Shown here piece by piece: positions 7,491 to 17,475 of a stretch of 64,000 bases of DNA. Under the pieces are notes generated by a model. That model was not told the DNA's origin and searched no databases. It saw only the letters and a list, made by a program, of their open reading frames with translations. The translations under genes and the position numbers were made by a program. Each line of letters begins with the position of its first letter. The stretch's first letter is position 1. The stretch covers positions 3,844,001 through 3,908,000 of the forward strand of contig NZ_CP014136.1 in NCBI RefSeq assembly GCF_002291425.1, read 5' to 3'. This DNA comes from Gibbsiella quercinecans. Its GTDB lineage: Bacteria > Pseudomonadota > Gammaproteobacteria > Enterobacterales > Enterobacteriaceae.

Positions 7491-7680
7491 TATGCTCACC
7501 ATACTGCAAGTTGCCTGTGCGTTGGCTGCGCTCAGCCGCCCGAATCATTTATCTGAGTCAGCCCTCGGCTCCTTTGCTTGCCGCGTATTCGGCGATACGC
7601 CCGCGGGGCCAGCACAAGGGCAGAATAAACGCGCTGTTGGCGTTTTTATTCTGCAACGTAGATTATGAGAGTATATACCC
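7491..7680. repeat. Palindromic intergenic element, copy A
   Basis: The left part (TATGCTCACCATACTGCAAG, then a GTGCGTTGGCTGCGCTCA core) and the right end (GAGTATATACCC) look like the intergenic element seen also near 23866, 38250 and 59207. Inside, CAGAATAAACGC pairs with a near-complementary GCG-T-rich arm ending TTATTCTG (7621-7653). It fills most of the 408-bp gap between bamE and recN and may serve as a recN terminator. Confidence 0.5.
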
Positions 7681-7832
7681 GGCATATTTCAACTTGCCAG
7701 AGCGTTGGCGCTCCTCCGGCCCTTAGGCACCAGGCGATCGAAGGGCGGGAGCGGCGTTTTCCCGTTGACGGAAAGCTGCCGGGCATAGAGCGCCAAACTC
7801 AGACCACGAGGATGCAAAAAAGTTGAGCTTTT

Positions 7833-9494
7833 CTATGCGGCTAACAGTTCTTTTGCGTTTGCCAGCGTATTTTTGGTGACTTCACTGCCACCCAGCAGGC
7901 GGGCCAGCTCCTGGAGACGGGCGCGTTTGCCCAGCGCCGCCATCTGGGTTTCCGTCTCTGTGCCGTCGGTGAGTTTGCTAACAAAGAAGTGCTGATGCCC
8001 GCACCCGGCAACCTGCGGCAGGTGGGTCACACACATCACTTGGGTTGATTCCCCCAGTTGGCGCAGCAGGCGGCCGACAATGGCGGCGGTTGGGCCGCTG
8101 ATGCCCACGTCCACTTCGTCAAAGATCAGCGCCGGGGTTTCCATTTTGCGTGCGGTAATCACCTGGATCGCCAATGCGATGCGCGAAAGCTCACCGCCTG
8201 ATGCCACTTTTGCCAACGCCTGCAGCGGCTGCCCTGGGTTGGTGGAAACGCAAAACTCCACCCGGCTGGCCCCTTCGGCGCTAAGATGCTCCGGCTCAAA
8301 GTGCACGGCGATATGGAACTTGCCGTGCGGCATCGCCAGCGCGTGCATGCTGGCGGTGATCAGTTGGGTCAGTTCGTCGGCATAGTGCTGGCGTTTTTGT
8401 TGCAGCTGTTGCGCCAACTGCAGCGCCTGCTGATGATGTTGGTTCACGGCTTCGCTCAGGTGGGCATGATCGCTTTCCTGCTGTGAAAGCTGTTGCTGTT
8501 CATCCAGCAGTTGCTGGTGCAATTGGGGCAGTTCTTCCGGCGCAACGTGGTGCTTGCGCGCCAGGCCGATCTGGCGCGACAACCGTTGTTCCAGTTCATG
8601 CAGCCGGTTGGGATCAAGCTCCATGCGATCGGCATAGTGCCGCAGTTCGTCGCTGGCCTCGCTGATTTGAATCGTGGCTTCTTCCAGCATCTCCAACAGG
8701 CCGGCCAGTTTTTCATCCATACCGGCCAGTTCAACCAGCAGATGCCTGGCGCTGTTGAGCTGGCTGAGCATGTTTTGCTCGTCGTGATCGGCCAGTAATA
8801 GCAGTGCCTGTTGGCTAAGGGTCTGCAACTGGCCACTGTTGGCCAACAGTTTGTATTCGGCGTCGACTTGTTCGAACTCGCCAGCCTGGGGTGAGAACTC
8901 GTTCAGCTCTTTCAGTTGGTATTGCAGCAACTGTTTGCGTGCGTCGCGCTCAACCGACTGCTGCTGATGGTGCGCCAGTTCGCGGCAGCTTTGGTGCCAC
9001 TGCAGGTATGCCTGGCGCATGGCGGTGAACAACGCGTGTTCGCCGGCATAGGCGTCCAGCAGGGCCTTTTGGTGCTCGGGCTTGAGCAACAGTTGGTGGG
9101 CATGCTGGCCATGGATTTGGATCAAGTGTTGGCCCAGTTCGCGCAGTTGTGAAAGGGGCACGGCGGTGCCGTTAATAAAGCCGCGTGAGCGGCCATCGGC
9201 GCCGATCACGCGGCGCAACAGGCATTCGTTGCTGTCGTCCAGTTGGTTTTGTTCCAGCCACTGGCGAGCCGATGGGGTGTCTGCCAGCGAAAAGCGTGCA
9301 CAGATATCGGCGCGGGAGGCCCCCTGGCGCACCACGTTGCCATCAGCCCGGTTGCCCAGGCACAGCCCCAGGGCATCAATGGCAATGGATTTACCGGCGC
9401 CGGTTTCACCGGTAATCGCCGTCATACCCGGTTGAAAATCAATTTCCAACTCACGAACGATAGCAAAATTGCTGATGGTTAATTGCGCCAGCAT
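7833..9494 (-). CDS. recN: DNA repair protein RecN
   Basis: A 553-aa SMC-like ATPase for double-strand break repair, equal in length to E. coli RecN. The Walker A motif GETGAGKS is near residue 30. Long coiled coils rich in Gln and His fill residues 150-370. The signature [14 protein letters not shown] and Walker [13 protein letters not shown] are in the C-terminal half. It is SOS-controlled: LexA boxes lie directly upstream of ATG 9494. Confidence 0.97.
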   Translation of the reverse strand: MLAQLTISNFAIVRELEIDFQPGMTAITGETGAGKSIAIDALGLCLGNRADGNVVRQGASRADICARFSLADTPSARQWLEQNQLDDSNECLLRRVIGADGRSRGFINGTAVPLSQLRELGQHLIQIHGQHAHQLLLKPEHQKALLDAYAGEHALFTAMRQAYLQWHQSCRELAHHQQQSVERDARKQLLQYQLKELNEFSPQAGEFEQVDAEYKLLANSGQLQTLSQQALLLLADHDEQNMLSQLNSARHLLVELAGMDEKLAGLLEMLEEATIQISEASDELRHYADRMELDPNRLHELEQRLSRQIGLARKHHVAPEELPQLHQQLLDEQQQLSQQESDHAHLSEAVNQHHQQALQLAQQLQQKRQHYADELTQLITASMHALAMPHGKFHIAVHFEPEHLSAEGASRVEFCVSTNPGQPLQALAKVASGGELSRIALAIQVITARKMETPALIFDEVDVGISGPTAAIVGRLLRQLGESTQVMCVTHLPQVAGCGHQHFFVSKLTDGTETETQMAALGKRARLQELARLLGGSEVTKNTLANAKELLAA

Positions 9495-9502
9495 GGTGAC
9501 CT

Positions 9503-9562
9503 TCCTGTGTATAAATACATGACTGTGGTTTCATACAGTATAAACTGGTTTTATATACAGTA
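9503..9562 (-). promoter_or_regulatory. LexA boxes of recN
   Basis: Two boxes fit CTG-N10-CAG: 9543-9562 (TACTGTATATAAAACCAGTT on the minus strand) and 9521-9540. A third, weaker copy at 9503-9522 ends in CAT instead of CAG. Multiple boxes upstream of recN match the tightly repressed SOS promoter of E. coli. Confidence 0.85.
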
Positions 9563-9580
9563 AAGTAGCTGGCGCTATTT

Positions 9581-10459
9581 TCAGAATAATTTTTTTGACC
9601 ACCCCAACTTGGTGCTCAACGTATTGAAATAGCTGTAATCTTTGGGGTGTATCAGATCCAGATGGAAGTCGCTGCGGCGGATTAACACCTCTTCTCCTTC
9701 CTGGATCGGCAGAGCAATCTGGCTGTCGCAACTGATCTCCAGATCGCTGCTCACCTGCGAAAATTTGAGCCGGATGGTGCTGTCGCCGTTAATGACCAGC
9801 GGGCGCGCAGACAGGGTATGTGGGAACATTGGCACCAGTGCGATGGCCTGTAGCGAAGGCGTCAGGATCGGGCCGCCGGCAGAGAGCGAATAGGCGGTCG
9901 AGCCGGTGGGGGTGGCGATAATCAGCCCGTCAGAGCGCTGCGAGAAGGCGAAAATGTCGTCGATATAGACTTCAAATTCAATCATATGGGCGACCTTGCC
10001 CGGATGTAGCACCACTTCGTTGATGGCGGTGCTGGTGCGGCACTGTTGATGCTGATTGTGCACCAGGGCTTCCAACAGGAAGCGCTGTTCATCAATATAT
10101 TCGCCTTCCAGCACGTTAGCCAACTGCTGCAGGGCGTTGTCCGGGTCCAGATCGGTCAGGAAGCCGAGGTTGCCGCGGTTAACGCCAATCACCTTGATGG
10201 CATAGCGCGCCAGCACGCGTGCGGCGCCGAGCATATTGCCGTCGCCGCCGACCACCACGGCCAGATCGGCCTGCTGGCCTATTTCCGCCAGGCTGCCAGT
10301 TGCCGCGCCTTTCAGCTTTAAATCATGGGCAATTTGCCGTTCGACGATCACCGGGTAACCATGGGCTTTCAGCCAGTCGTACAGCATCTCATGGGTTGCT
10401 AGTGCAGAGGGGTGCCTTGGGTGCCCAACAATGCCAATACATTTGAATTTTTTATTCAT
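9581..10459 (-). CDS. nadK: NAD kinase
   Basis: A 292-aa enzyme that phosphorylates NAD to NADP. The hallmark [11 protein letters not shown] and the conserved block [15 protein letters not shown] are present, as is [15 protein letters not shown] in the C-terminal beta domain. The start is ATG 10459 ([16 protein letters not shown]). The frame stays open far upstream, antisense to grpE, but family length and alignment exclude that extension. It is divergent from grpE, as in E. coli. Confidence 0.96.
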   Translation of the reverse strand: MNKKFKCIGIVGHPRHPSALATHEMLYDWLKAHGYPVIVERQIAHDLKLKGAATGSLAEIGQQADLAVVVGGDGNMLGAARVLARYAIKVIGVNRGNLGFLTDLDPDNALQQLANVLEGEYIDEQRFLLEALVHNQHQQCRTSTAINEVVLHPGKVAHMIEFEVYIDDIFAFSQRSDGLIIATPTGSTAYSLSAGGPILTPSLQAIALVPMFPHTLSARPLVINGDSTIRLKFSQVSSDLEISCDSQIALPIQEGEEVLIRRSDFHLDLIHPKDYSYFNTLSTKLGWSKKLF

Positions 10460-10513
10460 TGGTGTGATTTTCCTCACCCGAGCCGGATTATGCCCGACAT
10501 TATCACCGGTTGA

Positions 10514-10541
10514 CTTGAAACCCCGGTTTTGATCCCCACAT
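10514..10541 (+). promoter_or_regulatory. Sigma32 heat-shock promoter of grpE
   Basis: CTTGAAA (10514-10520), 13-nt spacer, CCCCACAT (10534-10541). It matches the sigma32 consensus and the E. coli grpE promoter layout. Confidence 0.88.
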
Positions 10542-10585
10542 AATAAGCCAAGTTGCGAGATTAATGCTAAAACGCGGAGATATTC

Positions 10586-11173
10586 ATGAGTAGTAAAGAA
10601 CAGAAGACGCCAAACGAGCAAGTCTCGGAAGAAAAGGATCAGGCGCAGGAAGTACACAACGAACATGATGATGTGCAGACCGAAAGTGCCGATCTGCGTG
10701 ATGAGCGTATTGCTGAACTGGAAGCGCAACTGGCCGAAGCGCAGCAACGTGAACGTGAAAGCCTGCTGCGTGCCAAGGCTGAAGTAGAAAATATCCGCCG
10801 CCGCACCGAGCTGGATATTGAAAAGGCGCATAAATTTGCGCTGGAAAAATTCTCTGCCGATTTGCTGCCGGTGATCGATAACCTGGAGCGTGCACTGGAA
10901 CTGGCGGATAGAAATAACCCCGATCTGGCGCCGATGATTGAAGGCATTGAGCTGACGCTGAAATCGCTGCAGGATGTGGTTCGCAAATACGGTATTGAGA
11001 TCGTCGGGGATGTGAATGTGCCGTTCAACCCGGATGTGCACCAGGCGATGAGCATGGTGGAATCTGAAGAACACCAGCCAAACCACGTGACCATGGTGAT
11101 GCAGAAAGGCTATACGTTAAATGGCCGCCTGCTGCGCCCGGCGATGGTGGCGGTTTCCAAAGCCAAAAGCTAA
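10586..11173 (+). CDS. grpE: Nucleotide exchange factor GrpE
   Basis: A 195-aa co-chaperone that releases ADP from DnaK. An acidic, disordered N-terminus is followed by a long coiled coil (residues about 40-90, [20 protein letters not shown]) and the C-terminal beta domain with the conserved [15 protein letters not shown] and [15 protein letters not shown] sigma32 promoter lies 45 bp upstream. It is divergent from nadK and convergent with ung. Confidence 0.97.
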   Translation: MSSKEQKTPNEQVSEEKDQAQEVHNEHDDVQTESADLRDERIAELEAQLAEAQQRERESLLRAKAEVENIRRRTELDIEKAHKFALEKFSADLLPVIDNLERALELADRNNPDLAPMIEGIELTLKSLQDVVRKYGIEIVGDVNVPFNPDVHQAMSMVESEEHQPNHVTMVMQKGYTLNGRLLRPAMVAVSKAKS

Positions 11174-11269
11174 CAAACCCCTATGCAGTGCATCGGCCGC
11201 CGCTGAACCCCGCGGTGGCTGTTCCTTGCTGTTACCCGCAGGGTAAAGTCAGGGGCAAGGCACTGCATG

Positions 11270-11295
11270 CCCCCTCGGTTTATTGATCGAGGGGG
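11270..11295. terminator. Hairpin between grpE and ung
   Basis: CCCCCTCG (11270-11277) pairs with CGAGGGGG (11288-11295), loop 10 nt. It lies between convergent genes but lacks a clear T-tract, so termination is only likely. Confidence 0.45.
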
Positions 11296-11319
11296 CGATA
11301 ACCTTTAGCGCTTTGTCGC

Positions 11320-12003
11320 TTAGGCCTGCGGCAAACGCGGCACCCAATCAATCGGCGCCAGCCCCTGTTGTTCCAGCAGTTGGTTCGCCTGCGAAAAATG
11401 ATGGCAACCAAAGAACCCACGGTGAGCAGAAAGCGGTGAAGGATGCGGCGCTTTCAGGACGTGGTGGCGGTTACGATCGATAAAATTCCCTTTCTTCTGC
11501 GCGTGCGATCCCCACAGCAAGAACACAATTCCTTCGCGATGTTCGTTTAATGCGGCGATAACCCGATCGGTAAAGGTTTCCCAGCCCAGGTTGGCGTGGG
11601 AGTGCGCCCGGCCGGCCTCAACGGTCAGCACGGTGTTGAGCAGCATAACCCCTTGTTCCGCCCAGCTTTGCAGGTAGCCGTGCTCCGGGCGTTGGAAGCC
11701 GGGAATATCCGTCGCCAACTCTTTATACATATTGACCAGAGACGGTGGCGCAGGCACGCCCGGGCGAACGGAAAACGACAGGCCATGCGCCTGGTTCGGG
11801 CCGTGATAAGGATCTTGCCCCAGGATAACCACTTTCACGTCGCCCAGTTCAGTAAAGCGGAAAGCGTTAAATACGTCTTTCTGGGGTGGGTAAATGGTCT
11901 TACCGGCCTGGCGTTCTGCGGCAACAAAGGCGAGCGTTTCACGAAAATAGGGCTGCTCTTTTTCTTTGCCGATCACGTCATGCCATGTGAGGGAAGTGGA
12001 CAT
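11320..12003 (-). CDS. ung: Uracil-DNA glycosylase
   Basis: A 227-aa base-excision enzyme that removes uracil from DNA. The catalytic water-activating loop [18 protein letters not shown] and the DNA-intercalation loop [13 protein letters not shown] are intact. The length is close to that of E. coli Ung (229). It is divergent from grcA. Confidence 0.97.
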   Translation of the reverse strand: MSTSLTWHDVIGKEKEQPYFRETLAFVAAERQAGKTIYPPQKDVFNAFRFTELGDVKVVILGQDPYHGPNQAHGLSFSVRPGVPAPPSLVNMYKELATDIPGFQRPEHGYLQSWAEQGVMLLNTVLTVEAGRAHSHANLGWETFTDRVIAALNEHREGIVFLLWGSHAQKKGNFIDRNRHHVLKAPHPSPLSAHRGFFGCHHFSQANQLLEQQGLAPIDWVPRLPQA

Positions 12004-12223
12004 AACCGCTCTCCTTTGTTTTTGTTAACATTTCACCGGGCATAGCTTACCGTTTACCAACGTTGAGTGAAACCTGCTTTTCGTGATCCTGAAAAAGTAG
12101 AATGCCCACGATCTTTGCAAAAATAGTTGAAAATTTACAAAATTATTTTTTACCGGCGAAAATGAGAATATTGATATAAAACAGAAATTTGCTTCTTTGG
12201 TGTTTCGCGTTACCCCTAAAAAA

Positions 12224-12237
12224 TTGATATTAGTCAA
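12224..12237 (+). promoter_or_regulatory. FNR box of grcA
   Basis: TTGAT-ATTA-GTCAA is one base off the FNR consensus. A TATATAG-like -10 at about 12260-12266 puts the site near -41, the class II position. A weaker TTGAAAATTTACAA lies at 12127-12140. In E. coli grcA (yfiD) is strongly FNR-activated. Confidence 0.75.
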
Positions 12238-12360
12238 AGAATCGCCACGTTTAGGCTGGTATATAGAACAACAAGACAACAATGGTTTTACCAAATGGCC
12301 AAAACCGGCGTTAGGTTTTCTCACGCAACAAAATTCTTTCGCTCTTGTAGGAGGCACAAG

Positions 12361-12744
12361 ATGATCACAGGTATTCAAATCACGAAAGCGAACAATCAGG
12401 CGCTGGTGAATTCTTTCTGGCTGCTGGATGCAGGCAAATCTGAAGCCCGCTGCGTATGCGCCAAAGCTGACTACGCGGAAGACCAGGTTGTACCGGTCAG
12501 CGAACTGGGCCAGTTCGAATACCGCGAAGTGCCAATGGAAATGCAACCTTCCGTGCGCGTAGAAGGCGGTCAGCATCTGAACGTGAACGTACTGCGCCGT
12601 GAAACGCTGGAAGATGCGGTTAAACACCCAGAAAAATATCCGCAGTTGACCATCCGTGTTTCTGGCTACGCCGTGCGTTTCAACTCACTGACTCCAGAAC
12701 AGCAACGCGACGTTATCACCCGTACCTTTACTGAAAGCCTGTAA
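12361..12744 (+). CDS. grcA: Autonomous glycyl radical cofactor GrcA
   Basis: A 127-aa protein like the C-terminus of pyruvate formate-lyase. It can replace the oxygen-damaged radical domain of PflB. The glycyl-radical motif RVSGYAVRF near residue 100 carries the radical Gly. I start it at ATG 12361, preceded by AGGAGG; the longer open frame upstream lacks such a site. Anaerobic control is implied by the FNR box. Confidence 0.96.
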   Translation: MITGIQITKANNQALVNSFWLLDAGKSEARCVCAKADYAEDQVVPVSELGQFEYREVPMEMQPSVRVEGGQHLNVNVLRRETLEDAVKHPEKYPQLTIRVSGYAVRFNSLTPEQQRDVITRTFTESL

Positions 12745-12770
12745 TTCCGGCTTAAGGTAACAGGGGGGCT

Positions 12771-12806
12771 AAAAGCCAGTCAGTTAACGCTGACTGGCTT
12801 TTTTAC
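12771..12806 (+). terminator. Terminator of grcA (also faces srmB)
   Basis: AAAAGCCAGTCAG (12771-12783) pairs with CTGACTGGCTTTT (12790-12802), loop TTAACG, and runs into T. The complement also ends in T, so it probably serves srmB on the other strand. Confidence 0.88.
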
Positions 12807-12855
12807 ATTTGGCCGAAAAGTGTGGCGGGAGCTGAGGCCGGTTGCCCGGCCTGGA

Positions 12856-14166
12856 TTAGGCTTGGTTAGCTTTTGGCTGGCGGCGCTTGCCGACGTTTTT
12901 CGCGTCGCGCTGGCGCACTTTGGTTTTAGGCTTGGTTTTATTCTTTTCTTTCTGTTCAGCGCGCTTTGCCAGCACCTTTTTCGAAGGTTTGCCGTTGCTC
13001 TTTTCGCTGGGCACCTTGCTCTTGGGCCGCAGTTCGTCAATCACCCGCGCCTTCAGCGGTTCATTCAGGTAACGGCCCACTTTACCCAACAGCAGATGAT
13101 CGTGCGCTTCAACCAGTGAGATGGCGGTGCCTTTGCGCCCAGCGCGGCCGGTGCGGCCAATGCGGTGCAGGTAAATATCGGCAGTGCGCGGCATATCAAA
13201 GTTGAATACGTGGGTGATATCCAGAATATCCAGGCCGCGGGCGGCGATGTCGGTGGCGATCAGCACATTCACGCGGCCATCCATCATGCGCTTAACCGCT
13301 TCGTTACGCTTGGCCTGCACCATTTCGCCTTCCAGATAGCAGGTGTTGATGCCCGCTTCGCGCAGCCAGGCCGCCAGTTCATGCACCCGCTCACGCTTGC
13401 GCACGAACACCACGGATTTCTGCACGTCCGGCTGTTTGAGCAGATGCACCAGCAGGGCGGTTTTGTGCTGGATGTCGTCGGCGCGGTAGTACCACTGCAG
13501 GATCTTTTTGCGCTCGCGGCGTGAAGGATCAGCCTCCACCTCTACCGGTTCTTCCAGAATGCGTTCGGCGAATTCCCTGATCGCTTCCCCTTCCAGCGTG
13601 GCGGAGAACAGCATGGTCTGTTTGCGCCAGCGGGTTTCGGCAGCGATGGTTTCGATATCCTGCGCAAAGCCCATATCCAGCATGCGGTCGGCTTCGTCGA
13701 GGATCAGGGTTTCGACCGCGCGGCAATCAAAGTTTTCTTCTTTGATGTATTGAAGCAAACGGCCGGTGGTGGCGACGACCAAATCCTGGTTTTCGCTGAA
13801 GACTTCGGCGTGGTTCATATAAGCCACACCGCCGGTGATGGTGGCGATGTCCAGCGAGGTATGGGCGGCCAGTTCGCGGGCCTGATCGGCCACTTGCATC
13901 GCCAGTTCACGCGTTGGGGTCAGGATCAGTACGCGCGGCGGCCCGGATTTTTTGCGCGGGAAATCCAGCAAGTGCTGTAATACAGGCAGCAAAAACGCAG
14001 CCGTTTTTCCGGTGCCGGTTGGCGCAGAGCCCAATACATCACGCCCATCCATTGCCGGTGGGATAGCTTCAGCCTGAATGGCGGTTGGGCGGTCATAGCC
14101 TTTGTCGCGCAGCGCGTCGAGCAGGCGGTCATCGAGATCGAGTTCGGAAAAATTGGTTGCTGTCAT
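12856..14166 (-). CDS. srmB: DEAD-box RNA helicase SrmB
   Basis: A 436-aa RNA helicase for early 50S ribosome assembly. The motifs are in order: Q motif (PTAIQAEAIP), I APTGTGKTAA, Ia PTRELAMQ, II LILDEADRMLDMGF, III SAT, and VI HRIGRTGRAG. The C-terminal 80 residues are lysine/arginine-rich and disordered, as in SrmB. It is divergent from trmN6. Confidence 0.95.
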   Translation of the reverse strand: MTATNFSELDLDDRLLDALRDKGYDRPTAIQAEAIPPAMDGRDVLGSAPTGTGKTAAFLLPVLQHLLDFPRKKSGPPRVLILTPTRELAMQVADQARELAAHTSLDIATITGGVAYMNHAEVFSENQDLVVATTGRLLQYIKEENFDCRAVETLILDEADRMLDMGFAQDIETIAAETRWRKQTMLFSATLEGEAIREFAERILEEPVEVEADPSRRERKKILQWYYRADDIQHKTALLVHLLKQPDVQKSVVFVRKRERVHELAAWLREAGINTCYLEGEMVQAKRNEAVKRMMDGRVNVLIATDIAARGLDILDITHVFNFDMPRTADIYLHRIGRTGRAGRKGTAISLVEAHDHLLLGKVGRYLNEPLKARVIDELRPKSKVPSEKSNGKPSKKVLAKRAEQKEKNKTKPKTKVRQRDAKNVGKRRQPKANQA

Positions 14167-14288
14167 TGTCTACCTCTACTTGGGGCGCCGATTATAGACG
14201 GGTTGGCCGCGTTGTTCACCCTTTAAGTGGAAAGCTTTCCTTTTCCCGAAAAACGCTTTGCCTTATGCTACGCCAGTTTTAACACCCG

Positions 14289-15041
14289 GTGGTTACTGTG
14301 AGCAGTCAGTCTAAAGCGAATTTTAAGCCGCGCCGCGGCGGGTTTACCTTCAAACAATTTTTTGTCGCCCACGATCGTTGCGCCATGAAAGTGGGCACTG
14401 ATGGCGTGTTGCTCGGCGCCTGGGCGCCGCTACCCGCCAAGGGCCGTGCGTTGGATATCGGCTGCGGCAGCGGGTTGATTGCCCTCATGCTGGCGCAGCG
14501 TTCCGCGCAACTGCATATTGATGCGGTGGAACTGGATGCCGATGCCGCCGCCCAGGCCAGCGACAACGTACAAGCTTGCCCCTGGCCGCAGCGCATTCAG
14601 GTGCACCAGCAGGATATTCACGACTATGTGCGGCAGCACGCCGGGGTTTACGATCTGATCGTCAGCAACCCGCCGTATTTCGAACCCGCCGTCGCCTGCC
14701 GCGATGACGCCCGCGCCCAGGCGCGTTACACCGGCACCCTGACACACGAAGCGCTGCTGGCCTGCGCCAGCCAATTGCTGAGTGAGCAGGGGGTTTTCTG
14801 CGTGGTGTTGCCCCATGATATCGGCAGCGCGTTTGAAACCGCCGCGTTGCAGTGCGGTTGGCACTGCGCACAGCGGGTTAACGTTAGCGATCGTGCCGAC
14901 ACGCCATGCCATCGGGTACTGTTGGCGCTGGTGCGCCAGCCGCAGGCAACGGCGGAAACGGCGCTCGCCATCAAGCAGGCGGACGGTAGCTATACTGCGC
15001 AGTTTCGCCGCCTGATTACTGATTTTTATCTGTTCTATTAA
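14289..15041 (+). CDS. trmN6: tRNA(Val) m6A37 methyltransferase TrmN6
   Basis: A 250-aa SAM-dependent N6-adenine methyltransferase (E. coli YfiC). The SAM-binding motif ALDIGCGSGLIALML and the catalytic NPPYF tetrad region are clear. The start is GTG at 14289, or possibly GTG 14298. The conserved core begins with the phenylalanine-rich segment FTFKQFFVAHDRCAMKVGTD. Confidence 0.92.
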   Translation: MVTVSSQSKANFKPRRGGFTFKQFFVAHDRCAMKVGTDGVLLGAWAPLPAKGRALDIGCGSGLIALMLAQRSAQLHIDAVELDADAAAQASDNVQACPWPQRIQVHQQDIHDYVRQHAGVYDLIVSNPPYFEPAVACRDDARAQARYTGTLTHEALLACASQLLSEQGVFCVVLPHDIGSAFETAALQCGWHCAQRVNVSDRADTPCHRVLLALVRQPQATAETALAIKQADGSYTAQFRRLITDFYLFY

Positions 15042-15049
15042 TAGAAAAC

Positions 15050-16651
15050 TCAGGGCTGCAGAATGGTGGGCTTCGCCTCCGGCAGCGTGTCAGGGTAGTC
15101 CAGCGTGTAATGCAGCCCGCGGCTCTCTTTGCGCGCCATGGCGCTGCGCACGATAAGCTCCGCCACCTGAACCAGGTTGCGCAGTTCCAGCAGGTTGTTG
15201 GAAATGCGAAAATTGGCGTAATACTCATCGATTTCCTGCTGCAGCGTCGTTATACGGCGCAGGGCGCGCTCCAGCCGCTTGGTGGTGCGCACAATGCCGA
15301 CGTAATCCCACATAAATAGCCGCAGCTCATGCCAGTTATGCTGAATAACCACGCGTTCATCGGAATCATCAACCCGGCTTTCATCCCAGGCGGGTAGCGC
15401 TTTGGCGGCTTTTATGGCAGGCAGGCGCAGCCGGATGTCTTCCGCCGCCGCCCAGCCATACACCAGGCATTCCAGCAGTGAGTTAGAGGCCATGCGGTTG
15501 GCGCCGTGTAGGCCGGTATAGCTGACCTCGCCGATAGCGTACAGGCCGTCCAGATCGGTGCGGCCGTGCTGATCGACCATCACTCCGCCGCAGGTGTAGT
15601 GGGCCGCCGGGACGATGGGGATCGGTTGGCGGGTGAGATCAAAGCCCAGCGACAGCAGCTTTTCGTGGATCATCGGGAAGTGCTGGGTAATGAATTCAGC
15701 CGGTTTATGGCTGATGTCCAGATACATACAATCTGCGCCCAGGCGCTTCATTTCATGATCGATGGCGCGGGCCACAATATCTCGCGGGGCCAGTTCGCCG
15801 CGCGGATCGAAATCCGGCATAAAACGGCTGCCGTCCGGGCGTTTCAAATGGGCGCCTTCACCGCGCAGCGCTTCCGTCAGCAGGAAGTTGCGCGCCTGCG
15901 GATGAAACAGGCAGGTGGGGTGGAACTGGTTGAACTCGAGATTCGCCACCCGGCAGCCGGCGCGCCAGGCCATGGCGATGCCGTCACCCGAGGCAACGTC
16001 TGGGTTGGTGGTATATTGGTACACCTTTGCCGCGCCGCCGGTGGCCAGCACGACCGTTTTGGCACGGTGAGTTTCCACCTGCTCGCGATCGCGGTTCCAG
16101 ACATAGGCGCCGACGACGCGTTGGGTGCCCGGCAGGCCGATTTTGTTCGAGGTGATCAGATCAACGGCGTTGCTACGTTCCTTTACATAAATATTCGGAT
16201 GGGCGCTTGCTTTCCCCACCAGCGTGTTTTCTACTGCCTTGCCGGTCGCGTCGGCGGCATGCAGAATGCGGCGGTGGCTGTGGCCCCCTTCGCGCGTCAG
16301 GTGGTAACGCGCTTCTCCCTGGGCGTTGGTTTCGGTATCGAATAAAACGCCCTGGTCGATCAGCCATTGCACACAGTGGCGCGCATTGCCGGCGATAAAC
16401 TCAACGGCTTCCTTATCGCACAGGCCCGCGCCGGCGATCAGCGTATCGTCCACGTGGGAGGCTATGCTGTCGGTTTCATCAAACACAGCGGCGATACCGC
16501 CTTGCGCATAGAAGGTCGAGCCTTCATTGAGCGGCCCCTTACTCAGTACGGTAACTTTGCAGTATTCGGCCAGCCGCAGGGCTAAAGAAAGGCCAGCAGC
16601 ACCGCTGCCAATGATCAGCACATCGCTGACATGTTCAGATGACGGTTGCAT
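15050..16651 (-). CDS. nadB: L-aspartate oxidase
   Basis: A 533-aa FAD enzyme that oxidises aspartate to iminoaspartate for NAD synthesis. The dinucleotide-binding motif [15 protein letters not shown] and the substrate loop [14 protein letters not shown] are in the N-terminus, with HPTCLF and the catalytic Arg region [16 protein letters not shown] following. The C-terminal helical domain is complete. It is divergent from rpoE. Confidence 0.96.
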   Translation of the reverse strand: MQPSSEHVSDVLIIGSGAAGLSLALRLAEYCKVTVLSKGPLNEGSTFYAQGGIAAVFDETDSIASHVDDTLIAGAGLCDKEAVEFIAGNARHCVQWLIDQGVLFDTETNAQGEARYHLTREGGHSHRRILHAADATGKAVENTLVGKASAHPNIYVKERSNAVDLITSNKIGLPGTQRVVGAYVWNRDREQVETHRAKTVVLATGGAAKVYQYTTNPDVASGDGIAMAWRAGCRVANLEFNQFHPTCLFHPQARNFLLTEALRGEGAHLKRPDGSRFMPDFDPRGELAPRDIVARAIDHEMKRLGADCMYLDISHKPAEFITQHFPMIHEKLLSLGFDLTRQPIPIVPAAHYTCGGVMVDQHGRTDLDGLYAIGEVSYTGLHGANRMASNSLLECLVYGWAAAEDIRLRLPAIKAAKALPAWDESRVDDSDERVVIQHNWHELRLFMWDYVGIVRTTKRLERALRRITTLQQEIDEYYANFRISNNLLELRNLVQVAELIVRSAMARKESRGLHYTLDYPDTLPEAKPTILQP

Positions 16652-16758
16652 AGCGTATGATCTGTGCAGGAAGAAGAATGAAATTCATGTTAGCCTACTT
16701 CTCCCGGCAAAAGCCATGGATGGGGCACACAAGTGGTACAAAAAAACAACGGCGTCAG

Positions 16759-16786
16759 GGAACTTCGTGTTATGTGTAAACTCCAA
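16759..16786 (+). promoter_or_regulatory. SigmaE autoregulated promoter of rpoE
   Basis: GGAACTT (16759-16765), 16-nt spacer, TCCAA (16782-16786). Spacing equals that of the E. coli rpoE P2 promoter and the downstream TGCTTGCTCA is also conserved. Confidence 0.82.
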
Positions 16787-16790
16787 GCGA

Positions 16791-16904
16791 ATGCTTGCTC
16801 AGGAAAAGAACGTATGGCTGGCAGTACAATTTTATGCGTGGAGACAGATTTGGGGAGACATTACCTCGGATGAGCGAGCAGTTAACGGATCAGGTTCTGG
16901 TTGA
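16791..16904 (+). CDS. Possible leader peptide upstream of rpoE (RseD-like)
   Basis: A 37-codon open frame from ATG 16791 that ends 35 nt inside rpoE in another frame. E. coli has a leader ORF (rseD) that overlaps the rpoE start and couples its translation under CsrA control. Position and overlap fit; I cannot match the peptide itself. If the sigmaE promoter at 16759-16786 is used, the transcript would begin only a few bases from this ATG, so another start or promoter may apply. Confidence 0.35.
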   Translation: MLAQEKNVWLAVQFYAWRQIWGDITSDERAVNGSGSG

Positions 16905-17445
16905 GCGGGTCCAAAAGGGTGATCAAAAATCGTTTAACCTGCTGGTTGTTCGTTACCAGCACAAGGTTGCGAGCCTTGTTTCCCGCTATGTGCCGCAGGG
17001 CGATGTGCCTGATGTGGTGCAGGAGTCGTTCATTAAAGCCTATCGCGCACTGGAGTCGTTCCGTGGTGATAGCGCCTTTTATACCTGGCTATATCGTATC
17101 GCCGTGAACACGGCAAAGAATTACCTGGTTGCCCAGGGCCGCCGTCCGCCGTCCAGCGATGTGGACGCCAACGATGCGGAAAATTACGAAAGTGCGGGCG
17201 CACTGAAAGAAATTTCGAACCCTGAGAACTTAATGTTGTCAGAAGAGCTGAGACAGATAGTTTTCCGTACTATTGAGTCGCTCCCAGAGGATCTCCGCAT
17301 GGCGATCACTTTGCGTGAGCTGGACGGTTTAAGCTACGAAGAGATAGCGGCCGTCATGGATTGCCCGGTCGGAACGGTGCGTTCGCGCATTTTCCGTGCT
17401 CGGGAGGCTATCGATAATAAAGTTCAACCGCTGATCCAACGTTAG
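16870..17445 (+). CDS. rpoE: RNA polymerase sigma factor RpoE (sigmaE)
   Basis: A 191-aa ECF sigma factor for envelope stress. Region 2 (VASLVSRYVPQGDVPDVVQESFIKAYRAL, given here by its key parts PDVVQE and YTWLYRIA) and region 4 with helix-turn-helix GLSYEEIAAVMDCPVGTVRSR are intact. It starts at ATG 16870, after the conserved GGGGAGACATTACCTCGG leader. It heads the rpoE-rseA-rseB-rseC operon; 30 bp separate it from rseA. Confidence 0.97.
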   Translation: MSEQLTDQVLVERVQKGDQKSFNLLVVRYQHKVASLVSRYVPQGDVPDVVQESFIKAYRALESFRGDSAFYTWLYRIAVNTAKNYLVAQGRRPPSSDVDANDAENYESAGALKEISNPENLMLSEELRQIVFRTIESLPEDLRMAITLRELDGLSYEEIAAVMDCPVGTVRSRIFRAREAIDNKVQPLIQR

Positions 17446-17475
17446 CAATAGCGGGCACAGGAAGGGTACTTAGGC

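Noticed and set aside
10460-11086. Long N-terminal extension of the nadK frame, antisense to grpE
   Set aside because: NadK family length and alignment start at 10459, and the extension is fully antisense to a real gene.
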